From the NCBI GenBank assembly GCA_013362725.1, contig JABFVP010000382.1, forward strand, positions 1-9,574: a DNA stretch of 9,574 nt. The letters run 5' to 3'. The notes beneath the pieces are model-generated. The model was not told the origin of the DNA, searched no databases, and saw only the letters and a program-made list of their open reading frames with translations. Made by a program: the position numbers and the translations under genes. Source of the DNA: Cupriavidus sp. GTDB taxonomy: Bacteria; Pseudomonadota; Gammaproteobacteria; Burkholderiales; Burkholderiaceae. Below are positions 1 to 6,451 of this stretch, piece after piece (the stretch's first letter is position 1; every line of letters starts with the position of its first letter).

Positions 1-1
1 C

Positions 2-2875
2 ATGCCGCTCGGCGTGGTGGTGCCGCGTGACCAGGCCGACCTGGTGCGCGCGCTCGACATCGCGCGCGACCAGCGCGTGCCGGTGCTGGCCCGCGGCGCC
101 GGCACCAGCCAGTGCGGCCAGACCGTGGGCGAGGCGCTGGTCATCGATACCAGCAAGTGGCTCAACAATGTGGTCGCCTTCGATGCCGGCGCGCGCACGG
201 TGACGGTGGAGCCCGGCATCGTGCTGGACCACCTGAACGCCTGGCTCAGGCCGCACGGGCTATGGTTCCCGGTCGACGTTTCCACCGGGGCGCAATGCAC
301 CATCGGCGGCATGGCCGGCAACAACTCGTGCGGCTCGCGCTCGATCGCCTATGGCAACATGGTGCATAACGTGCTGGCGATCGATGCGGTGCTGGCGGAC
401 GGCAGCGATTGCCACTTCGGTTCGCTGGCGCAATCGGTGGCGCCGGGGCGCACCGAGGGCATCCTTCATGGGCTGCAGCGCATCGCCACGCGCGAGCGCG
501 GCGAGATTGCCGAGCGCATGCCCAAGGTGCTGCGCCGCGTCGCCGGCTACAACATCGACCTGTTCGACTGCCAGAACCCGCGCGCCTATACCGACGATGG
601 CCACGCCAACCTGGCGCATATCCTGGTCGGTTCCGAGGGCACGCTGGCCTGCAGCCGCCAGCTCACGCTGAAGCTGGCGCCGCTGCCGGCGCACAAGGTG
701 CTGGGCGTGGTCAACTTCCCCACCTTCTACCAGGCGATGGACCTGACGCAGCATATCGTCACGCTGCAACCGGTGGCGGTGGAACTGGTCGACCGCACCA
801 TGATCGACCTGTCGATGGAAAACCCGGCCTTCCGCCCGGTGGTCGAGCGCGCGCTGGCCGGCGATCCGCAGGCCATCCTGCTGGTGGAATTCGCCGGCGA
901 CGACCGCCAGGCGCTGCTGGCGCAACTGGACCAGCTGGCCGAACTGATGGCCGACCTGGGCCTGCCGGGCTCGGTGGTGAAGATGCCGGAGGAGAAAGCG
1001 CAGAAGGCGCTGTGGGACGTGCGCAAGGCCGGCCTGAACATCATGATGAGCATGAAGGGCGACGGCAAGCCGGTCTCGTTCATCGAAGATTGCGCGGTGC
1101 CGCTCGAGCACCTGGCCGAATACACGCGCCGGCTCACCGAGGTCTTCCACAAGCACGAGACCGAGGGCACCTGGTATGCCCACGCCAGCGTCGGCACGCT
1201 GCACGTGCGGCCGATCCTGGACATGCGCCGCGACGGCGCGCTGCGCATGCGCGAGATCGCGGAAGAGGCGGCCGAGCTGGTGCGCGCATACAAGGGCGCT
1301 TACTCCGGCGAGCATGGCGACGGCCTGTGCCGCGGCGAGTGGGTGGCCTGGCAATACGGCCCGCGCATCAACGCCGCGTTCAGCGAGATCAAGGCGCTGT
1401 TCGATCCGGACAACCGCTTCAACCCCGACAAGATCGTGCGCCCGCCCCGGATGGACGCGCGCGAGAACTTCCGCTTCGCGCCCGGCTACGCCGCGCTGCC
1501 GCTGACGCCGGCGCTGGACTGGTCGGCGTGGAACGTGCGGCGCGACCCGATGACGGGCGCCGAGACCGCGCCGGGCACCGGCAACGATACCGCGACGCAT
1601 GGCCTGGCGTCGGCCGTGGAGATGTGCAACAACAACGGCCACTGCCGCAAGTTCGACGCCGGCACCATGTGCCCCAGCTATCGCGTGACCAAGGACGAGC
1701 AGCACGTGACGCGCGGACGCGCCAACACGCTGCGGCTGGCGCTGACCGGGCAGCTTGGCAGCGACGGGCTGGCCAGCGCGGAAGTCAAGGAGGCGCTGGA
1801 CCTGTGCGTCTCGTGCAAGGGCTGCAAGCGCGACTGCCCGACCGGCGTCGACATGGCGAAGTTCAAGATCGAGGCGCGCCAGGCCTGGACCAGCCGCCAC
1901 GGCATCAGCCTGCGCGAGCGCATGGTCGCATTTCTGCCGCGCTATGCGCCGGCGGCGAGCCGCGTGCCGGGCCTTCTGGCGCTGGCCGACAGCCTGCCCG
2001 GGGTCTCGGGCTGGATCAAGCGCGTGCTGGGGTTTGCTCCGCAGCGGTCGCTGCCGCGCTTCACCGCGCCGTTCCTGGCGGGCCGCCGCAGCGCAGCCAA
2101 AGATGCCGGCAGCAATGCCGATGGGCGCGAAGTGCTGCTCTTCGTCGATACCTTCAGCAACTACATGGAGCCCGACAATGCGCGCGCCGCACAGTCCGTG
2201 CTGGAAGCGGCGGGCTATACCGTGCACTTCAACACCCGGGCAGGCGAACGCCCGCTGTGCTGCGGCCGGACTTTCCTGGCCGCGGGCCTGGTCGACCAGG
2301 CGAAGGCCGAGGCGCGGCGCCTGCTCGATACGCTGCGCCCGTTCGTCGAGCGCGGCGTGCCGGTGGTCGGGCTGGAGCCGTCGTGCCTGCTGTCGCTGCG
2401 CGACGAGTTCCTGGGCTACGGCTATGGCGACGAGGCGCGCCGGCTCGCCAGCCTGTCGTTCCTGTTCGAGGAGTTCCTGGTGCGCGAGCGACAGGCGGGT
2501 CGGCTGGCGTTACCGCTGCGGCCGCTGCAGGTCTCCGAGGCCATCGTGCACGGGCACTGCCACCAGAAGGCGTTCGATGCCTTCACGCCGGTGCAGGCCG
2601 TGCTGGGCTGGATACCGGGCCTGAAGTTGGCGCCGGTGGAGTCGTCGTGCTGCGGCATGGCCGGCAGCTTCGGCTATGAGGCCGAGCATTTCGCAGCATC
2701 GCAGGCGATGGCCGAGTTGTCGCTGCTGCCGGCAGTGCGCCGGCGCGGCGCCGATGCCATCGTGGTCGCGGACGGCACCAGCTGCCGCCACCAGATCCGC
2801 GACGGCGCGCAGGCCGATGCCATGCATGTGGCAAGAGTGCTGGCGATGGCGCTGGAGGGCGGCCGCCATGACTGA
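2..2875 (+). CDS. FAD-binding and 4Fe-4S D-2-hydroxyacid dehydrogenase-type oxidoreductase, 5'-truncated by the window edge
   Basis: This is a fused flavoprotein/iron-sulphur oxidoreductase of the YdiJ/D-lactate dehydrogenase/GlcD superfamily. Numbering starts at the Met at base 2, which is probably internal: the homology to YdiJ-like proteins (about 1000 aa) should begin some 50-60 residues earlier, off the window. Visible domains, in order: a FAD-binding PCMH-type fold (about 1-145, with RGAGTS at 31-36 and GGMAGNNSCGS near 102-112); a FAD-oxidase C-terminal domain (about 230-485) with His401 and GEHGDG at 436-441, typical of the metal/substrate site; a ferredoxin region with Cys542, 548 and 557 and a second CxxCxxCxxxCP set at 602-612; then two CCG-type cysteine-rich modules (CCG at 753-755, HGHCHQK from 850, SSCCG at 881-885). 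Family knowledge predicts oxidation of a D-2-hydroxy acid (lactate, 2-hydroxyglutarate or glycolate type) with electrons leaving through Fe-S clusters, probably at the inner face of the membrane. The substrate is not determined. It overlaps the next gene by 8 bp, suggesting one operon. Confidence 0.9.
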   Translation: MPLGVVVPRDQADLVRALDIARDQRVPVLARGAGTSQCGQTVGEALVIDTSKWLNNVVAFDAGARTVTVEPGIVLDHLNAWLRPHGLWFPVDVSTGAQCTIGGMAGNNSCGSRSIAYGNMVHNVLAIDAVLADGSDCHFGSLAQSVAPGRTEGILHGLQRIATRERGEIAERMPKVLRRVAGYNIDLFDCQNPRAYTDDGHANLAHILVGSEGTLACSRQLTLKLAPLPAHKVLGVVNFPTFYQAMDLTQHIVTLQPVAVELVDRTMIDLSMENPAFRPVVERALAGDPQAILLVEFAGDDRQALLAQLDQLAELMADLGLPGSVVKMPEEKAQKALWDVRKAGLNIMMSMKGDGKPVSFIEDCAVPLEHLAEYTRRLTEVFHKHETEGTWYAHASVGTLHVRPILDMRRDGALRMREIAEEAAELVRAYKGAYSGEHGDGLCRGEWVAWQYGPRINAAFSEIKALFDPDNRFNPDKIVRPPRMDARENFRFAPGYAALPLTPALDWSAWNVRRDPMTGAETAPGTGNDTATHGLASAVEMCNNNGHCRKFDAGTMCPSYRVTKDEQHVTRGRANTLRLALTGQLGSDGLASAEVKEALDLCVSCKGCKRDCPTGVDMAKFKIEARQAWTSRHGISLRERMVAFLPRYAPAASRVPGLLALADSLPGVSGWIKRVLGFAPQRSLPRFTAPFLAGRRSAAKDAGSNADGREVLLFVDTFSNYMEPDNARAAQSVLEAAGYTVHFNTRAGERPLCCGRTFLAAGLVDQAKAEARRLLDTLRPFVERGVPVVGLEPSCLLSLRDEFLGYGYGDEARRLASLSFLFEEFLVRERQAGRLALPLRPLQVSEAIVHGHCHQKAFDAFTPVQAVLGWIPGLKLAPVESSCCGMAGSFGYEAEHFAASQAMAELSLLPAVRRRGADAIVVADGTSCRHQIRDGAQADAMHVARVLAMALEGGRHD

Positions 2876-4034
2876 GCCGAAGCGCAATCCGGCCGACGAC
2901 CGTGCCCGCCTGCAGCCGCCGGTGCCGGCAAGGATCGGCGATCGCGTCGAGGACGTGGGCACGCCGGCGCTGCTGGTCGACCTCGATGCCTTCGACCAGA
3001 ACGTGGCGCGGATGCAGGCGCTTGCCGATGCCGGCGGCGTGGCGCTGCGCCCGCATGCCAAGGCGCACAAGTCGGTCGCGATCGCGCAGCGGCAGCTTGC
3101 CGCCGGCGCGGTCGGCATCTGCTGCCAGAAGCTCAGCGAGGCCTATCCGTTTGCCGCCGCCGGCATCGCCAGCATCCATATCAGCAACGAGTTCGTCGGC
3201 GCCGACAAGCTGGCGATGGCGGTGGAGCTGGCTCGGCATGTGGACCTTAGCGTGTGCGTCGACGACGTGCGCCAGGTAGCCGCGATCGCCGCCGCCGCGG
3301 CGGCCGGCGGGGTGCGCGTCACGGTGCTGGCGGAAGCCGATGTCGGGCAGGGGCGTTGCGGCGTCGACAGCCCCGAAGCGCTGGACCGGCTGGTCGAGGC
3401 CATCGGCGAGGCGCCGTCGCTGCGCTTCGGCGGGCTGCAGGCGTATCACGGCGGCGCCCAGCATCTGGCGCACTGGACCCGGCGCCGCGACGCGGCCCGG
3501 CGCGCCGCCGAACGGGCGGGCGCCTATGTGACGCACCTGCGTGCACGCGGCATCGCCTGTCCGGTCATCACCGGCGGCGGCAGCGGCACCGCGGAGTTCG
3601 ATTGCGAGAGCGGCGTCTATACCGAGATCCAGCCCGGCAGCTATGTGTTCCTGGACGGCCACTATGGCGCCAGCGAATGGCCCGGGCGCTTTCAGCCGCG
3701 GCACGGCCTGTTCCTGGCGACCACGGTGATGAGCACCGCGCGCGCCGGCGTGGCGGTGTGCGATGCGGGGCTGAAGTCGCTAGCGGTGGATTCCGGCCTG
3801 CCGCGGCTGTGGTCGGGCCCGGGCAGCGAGTGGCTGCGCTATGTCGCGGCCAACGACGAGCACGGCGTGCTGCAGGTGCTGGACCAGGATGCCCAGGCCC
3901 TGCTCGGCAGCAAGCTGTGGCTGGTGCCCGGCCATTGCGACCCCACCGCGAACCTGCACGCGCAATACGTGTGCTGCCGCGACCGGCACGTGGCCGAGCT
4001 GTGGGACATCGCGGCGCGCGGCCTGAGCCGCTGA
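2868..4034 (+). CDS. PLP-dependent D-threonine aldolase / 3-hydroxyaspartate aldolase / D-serine dehydratase family enzyme
   Basis: A 388-residue fold-type III PLP enzyme (alanine racemase-like barrel plus the D-serine dehydratase-like C-terminal domain). The signature RPHAKAHK lies at 61-68, with Lys65 the expected Schiff-base lysine. GGGSGT at 236-241 fits the PLP phosphate site. HCD at 356-358 gives the His-x-Asp divalent-metal pair characteristic of D-threonine aldolases. The family either cleaves beta-hydroxy D-amino acids (D-threonine to glycine and acetaldehyde; 3-hydroxyaspartate to glycine and glyoxylate) or dehydrates D-serine or D-threo-3-hydroxyaspartate. Motifs alone do not separate these activities, and the residue between the metal ligands is Cys357. 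The ATG at 2868 is chosen because GGAGGG (2854-2859) lies 8 nt upstream inside the preceding gene and the conserved domain starts near residue 25. The start overlaps the upstream stop (ATGACTGA), so coupled translation is likely. No signal peptide: cytoplasmic. No clear rho-independent terminator follows it. Confidence 0.88.
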   Translation: MTEPKRNPADDRARLQPPVPARIGDRVEDVGTPALLVDLDAFDQNVARMQALADAGGVALRPHAKAHKSVAIAQRQLAAGAVGICCQKLSEAYPFAAAGIASIHISNEFVGADKLAMAVELARHVDLSVCVDDVRQVAAIAAAAAAGGVRVTVLAEADVGQGRCGVDSPEALDRLVEAIGEAPSLRFGGLQAYHGGAQHLAHWTRRRDAARRAAERAGAYVTHLRARGIACPVITGGGSGTAEFDCESGVYTEIQPGSYVFLDGHYGASEWPGRFQPRHGLFLATTVMSTARAGVAVCDAGLKSLAVDSGLPRLWSGPGSEWLRYVAANDEHGVLQVLDQDAQALLGSKLWLVPGHCDPTANLHAQYVCCRDRHVAELWDIAARGLSR

Positions 4035-4115
4035 TGCGCGTGGCAGCGCAGGAAAAACGAAGAGAGAAGAGCCGCAGTCAGCGGCACCCGGTAGTCAAGC
4101 CAAAGGAGACCAACG

Positions 4116-4211
4116 ATGCAACGCAACACACAGTCAGGCAGATCCTGGCGGCCGTGGTGGGTCCCCGGCCTGCCTTCCTGCGCATTCCGTTCTCGATCAT
4201 CGCGCCGCTGA
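4116..4211 (+). CDS. Possible 31-aa small ORF of unknown function (or remnant)
   Basis: ATG at 4116 is preceded at 7 nt by AAAGGAG (4102-4108), a better ribosome binding site than several of the larger genes here have. It opens 31 codons ending at TGA 4209-4211. The peptide (starting MQRNTQSGRSWRPWW) is Arg/Ser/Trp-rich and matches nothing I recognise. A reading frame shifted relative to it stays open through the same bases and encodes a hydrophobic stretch (LRIPFSIIAPLILP, roughly 4178-4220), so this could be the frameshifted start of a decayed membrane protein. It lies between the PLP enzyme and a convergent gene, with no downstream gene on the same strand. It could equally be chance. Function unknown. 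Confidence 0.25.
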   Translation: MQRNTQSGRSWRPWWVPGLPSCAFRSRSSRR

Positions 4212-4244
4212 TCCTGCCGGCACCTTTCCCAAGCCGGCCGGCGC

Positions 4245-4655
4245 TCAGGCGCCGTCGAGGAAGGTGCTGCGCTGGCCCAGGCGCGTGCCGAGCGCGTCGG
4301 GTGCGAGGCTCATGCTGGCGGGATCCACCGCCGATACCGTGCCGCCTGCCAGGGACGGATCGACGGGCGCCGGCGCCATGCCCGGCTGGGCCGGCGGCAC
4401 GGGGGCTTGCGCATAGCTGTCGGCAGCGGCCGGGGCCACCGGAGCCATCTGGGCCGAGGCGGCCGACGGCGCCGCGGGCATCGCCTGCACCGGCTGCGCG
4501 GATTGCGCCGGCGGGGTGGACGGCATCGGCTGCATCGGCTGCGTCATCGGCATCGGCTGGCTCGGCTGCAGCGGCTGTGCCTGCTGCGCAAACAGCGGAT
4601 AGGACGCGATCATCGCGCCAGCCATGACCAGGGATTTCGCCAGATGTTGCTTCAT
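4245..4655 (-). CDS. Small secreted Pro/Gln/Ala/Met-rich protein, function unknown
   Basis: A 136-residue protein starting MKQHLAKSLVMAGAMIASYP, a classical Sec signal peptide (basic n-region, hydrophobic core) with likely cleavage after Ala23 (LFA before QQ). The mature part is low-complexity: residues 24-60 are dominated by Gln-Pro and Met-Pro steps (QPMPMTQPMQPMP, 33-45), and 50-100 by Ala/Pro. A less repetitive tail (101-136, ending STFLDGA) follows. No enzymatic domain is recognisable. The composition predicts a disordered periplasmic or envelope protein; the clustered methionines could bind Cu(I) or Ag(I), but that is speculation. The start is supported by a near-perfect AGGAGGT (4662-4668 on the minus strand), 6 nt upstream. 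It lies 152 bp downstream of, and on the same strand as, the Crp-like regulator. An alternative antisense-strand frame through the same bases lacks both a signal peptide and an SD. Confidence 0.75.
   Translation of the reverse strand: MKQHLAKSLVMAGAMIASYPLFAQQAQPLQPSQPMPMTQPMQPMPSTPPAQSAQPVQAMPAAPSAASAQMAPVAPAAADSYAQAPVPPAQPGMAPAPVDPSLAGGTVSAVDPASMSLAPDALGTRLGQRSTFLDGA
4524..4579. repeat. Short imperfect CATCGGCTG repeat cluster inside the Pro/Gln/Met-rich gene
   Basis: Exact CATCGGCTG units occur at 4524-4532, 4533-4541 and 4551-4559, with degenerate copies continuing to about 4579 (CTCGGCTGCAGCGGCTG). Read on the minus strand they encode the Gln-Pro-Met and Gln-Pro units of the secreted protein. 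Such tandem triplet-multiple repeats can expand or contract in frame, so the length of this segment may vary between strains. Confidence 0.6.
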
Positions 4656-4807
4656 TCGTGTACCTCCTAGAAACGCCTACAGGCAGGGAATGGCCACTGT
4701 AGCGCCGGAGCACCTGACATTCTGTTTGTTTTTGCAACGGTCGTTAACCAGTCTTGCCATCGCGGCCAAGGCAGGTTATTTGCGCACGCGGGTGGCTGCG
4801 CGCGGCG

Positions 4808-5524
4808 TCATCGCCTGGCAAGGCGCTTCAGCGCGGCCGGGTCCAGCAGTTCGATCTGGCGGTAGGCGCGGCGGATCAGCCCGGCGTCCTGCCACGCCTG
4901 CAGCGTCTTGGCGACGGTCTGGCGCGAGCGGCTGACCATGTCGCCCAGCTCTTCCGCGCTGATGCGCACGACGTGGTCGGTGCGGTCTGCCAGCTCCAGC
5001 AGGCGCGCCGCCATGCGCGCGTCGACCGGGGCCTGCGCCGCGCTCTGCGCATGGTCGAAGGCCACGCGCAGGCGCGCGCAGATCTGCTGCACGATCAGCT
5101 GCATGCCTTCCGGGTGCGTGGCCAGGATGCGGTGGAAATCGCGCTGGCCCAGCACCAGCAGCTCGGTGCTGCCGACGGCGAAGGCGTCATGCGTGCGCGG
5201 CTTGCCGTCGAGCAGCGAGATCTCGCCGAACCAGCGCCCGCGCCCGATCACCGAGTACACCGACTCGCGCCCGCCGCTGCTGACCCGGCTCATGCGCACG
5301 CGGCCCGACACCACCATGCAGAAATACGTGGGCGGATCGCCGCGCGCGAAGATCATTGCACCGTCGCCGAAGCGCTGGCGGCGTGCGGCCTGCGCCACGG
5401 CGTCCAGCACGCGCGGCGGCGCGTTGCGCAGCCAGCCGCTGGCCAGCACGCTGCGCGGCAGCGCGCGCACGGGCTCCTGCGCCGTCAACGCCTGCTTCAC
5501 CTTACCCTTCACCTGACGTCCCAC
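4808..5524 (-). CDS. Crp/Fnr-family transcriptional regulator
   Basis: A 238-residue regulator with a cyclic-nucleotide-binding-type beta-roll (about 30-145; the cassette GRWFGEISLLDGKPRTHD at 96-113 resembles the CRP phosphate-binding loop, with Arg110 and Thr111 in place of CRP Arg82-Ser83), a dimerisation helix (about 135-165) and a C-terminal winged helix-turn-helix (ISAEELGDMVSRSRQTVAKTL at 188-208). Only two cysteines (69 and 149) are present, so there is no FNR-type 4Fe-4S sensor. The recognition helix reads SRQTV where E. coli CRP has SRETV, a Gln in place of the base-contacting Glu181, so its operator may differ from TGTGA. The start is GTG at 5524, set by AAGGAGG at 5530-5536; the ATG two bases upstream is out of frame and stops after five codons. 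It is divergent from the class II aldolase gene and upstream of the secreted-protein gene. The effector is unknown. Confidence 0.9.
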   Translation of the reverse strand: MGRQVKGKVKQALTAQEPVRALPRSVLASGWLRNAPPRVLDAVAQAARRQRFGDGAMIFARGDPPTYFCMVVSGRVRMSRVSSGGRESVYSVIGRGRWFGEISLLDGKPRTHDAFAVGSTELLVLGQRDFHRILATHPEGMQLIVQQICARLRVAFDHAQSAAQAPVDARMAARLLELADRTDHVVRISAEELGDMVSRSRQTVAKTLQAWQDAGLIRRAYRQIELLDPAALKRLARR

Positions 5525-5529
5525 ATCGC

Positions 5530-5536
5530 CCTCCTT
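5530..5536 (-). promoter_or_regulatory. Ribosome binding site that fixes the GTG start of the Crp-like regulator
   Basis: The minus strand reads AAGGAGG five bases before GTG (5522-5524). An ATG at 5524-5526 overlaps the GTG but would be only 3 nt from this SD and gives a five-codon ORF (ATG TGG GAC GTC AGG TGA). GTG is therefore the supported start. The overlapping mini-ORF could compete for initiation, but the spacing makes that unlikely. Confidence 0.7.
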
Positions 5537-5551
5537 GCCGGAGCCGAGATT

Positions 5552-5569
5552 GTCTAATACTTAACAGAC
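5552..5569. promoter_or_regulatory. AT-rich imperfect palindrome between the Crp-like regulator and the class II aldolase (candidate operator/promoter)
   Basis: GTCTAATACTTAACAGAC pairs as GTCTnnTAnnTAnnAGAC around a centre at 5560/5561. It is the only AT-rich patch in a 113-bp divergent region and lies 28 bp before the regulator's start and about 69 bp before the aldolase ATG. Size and position suit a dimeric regulator, possibly autoregulation. It does not match the TGTGA-N6-TCACA or TTGAT-N4-ATCAA consensus. No confident -35/-10 pair could be assigned on either strand. Confidence 0.3.
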
Positions 5570-5637
5570 TTTGGCCCGGGGCGCCGGGACAATGCAGCGG
5601 TCCGATGACTCACTCACATGCCCCCGGGAGGCCGCAC

Positions 5638-6420
5638 ATGGCGCAAGTCCAGCTCGTCGAAGCCGCACAAGACTCAGTAAAAGACCGCGTCTCCGACGCC
5701 GAATGGCAGATGCGCGTCGACCTGGCGGCCGCGTACCGGCTGGTGGCCCACTTCGGCTGGGACGACCTGATCTTCACCCATATCTCGGCGCGCGTGCCGG
5801 ACGCGCCGGACCAGTTCCTGATCAATCCGTACGGCATGATGTTCGACGAGATCACGGCGTCGAGCCTGGTCAAGGTGGACCACCACGGCGAGCCGGTGCT
5901 GGGCACGCCGTATGACGTCAACCCGGCCGGCTTCATCATCCACAGCGCCGTGCACGAGGCGCGTCCCGAAGTCGGCTGCGTGATGCACACGCATACCGCG
6001 CACGGCGTCGCCGTGTCTGCGCAGCAGGACGGCCTGCTGCCGATCTCGCAGCAGGCGATGTTTGCCCTGACCGGGCTGGCCTATCACGACTATGAGGGCG
6101 TGGCGCTGCGCGAGGACGAAAAAGCGCGGCTGGTGGCCGATCTGGGCCGCTGCAAGCAGATGATCCTGCGCAACCACGGCCTGCTTGCCTGCGGGCGCAC
6201 GGTGGCGGATGCGTTCCTGACCATGTACACGCTGGAATCGGCGTGCCGCATCCAGATCCTGGCGCAAAGCGGCGGCACGGCGCTGACGCGGGTGCCGCAG
6301 GCCGCCAGCGCCAACATGGGCCAGCAGGCGCGCCAGGCCACCAAGGGCAAGGGCTCGAACCTGGCCTGGCCCGGCCTGCTGCGCCGCCTCGACCGCATCA
6401 ACCCCGACTACCGCAACTGA
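5638..6420 (+). CDS. Class II aldolase/adducin family protein
   Basis: A 260-residue cytoplasmic protein with the class II aldolase (fuculose-1-phosphate aldolase-like) fold. Key motifs: THISARVP at 47-54, an NPYGMMFDEITASSL block at 63-77 contributing the acid residue region, HSAVHEARPEVGCVMHTHT at 102-120 with the zinc-binding pair His117/His119, and NHGLLACGRTV at 179-189 with the third metal ligand His180. The family includes sugar-phosphate aldolases, epimerases and decarboxylase-like enzymes; motifs do not reveal the substrate. The ATG at 5638 is preferred because GGGAGG (5626-5631) lies 6 nt upstream; an in-frame ATG at 5605 has no SD. The stop is three bases before an ATG (6423) that looks like the original start of the GhrA-like reductase, so the two probably form a coupled operon. 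The divergent Crp-like gene is a candidate regulator. Confidence 0.9.
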   Translation: MAQVQLVEAAQDSVKDRVSDAEWQMRVDLAAAYRLVAHFGWDDLIFTHISARVPDAPDQFLINPYGMMFDEITASSLVKVDHHGEPVLGTPYDVNPAGFIIHSAVHEARPEVGCVMHTHTAHGVAVSAQQDGLLPISQQAMFALTGLAYHDYEGVALREDEKARLVADLGRCKQMILRNHGLLACGRTVADAFLTMYTLESACRIQILAQSGGTALTRVPQAASANMGQQARQATKGKGSNLAWPGLLRRLDRINPDYRN

Positions 6421-6451
6421 CCATGGCATCCTCGTCCACCTGCCGTCGTTC

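Noticed and set aside
260..2227. 655-codon open frame on the minus strand opposite the flavoprotein gene
   Set aside because: The translation is Arg/Ala/His/Gln-rich without any domain, and it lies opposite a gene with complete motifs; this is the usual mirror frame of a very GC-rich gene.
409..2679. 756-codon second plus-strand frame inside the flavoprotein gene
   Set aside because: Gly/Arg/Ala-rich low-complexity translation without motifs; a shadow of the true frame, which carries the FAD and Fe-S signatures.
2583..3704. 373-codon minus-strand frame across the junction of the first two genes
   Set aside because: Antisense to two well-supported genes, no SD or domain.
4071..4085. GCCGC-AGTCA-GCGGC hairpin after the PLP enzyme gene as a terminator
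   Set aside because: Only 5 bp of stem and no T-tract; common by chance at this GC content.
4237..4254. CGGCGC-TCAG-GCGCCG hairpin at the end of the secreted-protein gene as a terminator
   Set aside because: The stem is 6 bp and overlaps the stop codon, but no T-tract follows on either strand.
3254..4627. 457-codon plus-strand frame running from inside the PLP enzyme gene through the gap into the secreted-protein gene
   Set aside because: Arg/Ala-rich shadow for most of its length. Only the short hydrophobic piece in the gap (about 4178-4220) was kept, as part of the small-ORF finding.
4078..4737. 219-codon minus-strand frame overlapping the secreted-protein gene
   Set aside because: No SD at its start and no signal peptide; the 136-aa frame has both.
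4779..4807. GCGCA...TGCGC hairpin after the Crp-like gene as a terminator
   Set aside because: Five pairs with a 10-nt loop and no T-tract.
4671..4807. Sigma-70 promoter for the secreted-protein gene (for example TTGGCC-N17-TAACGA on the minus strand)
   Set aside because: The -10 matches the consensus at only two positions; no convincing hexamer pair was found.
5575..5588. CCCGG-GGCG-CCGGG hairpin in the divergent region
   Set aside because: Five pairs of pure GC, expected often in this composition; no function can be supported.
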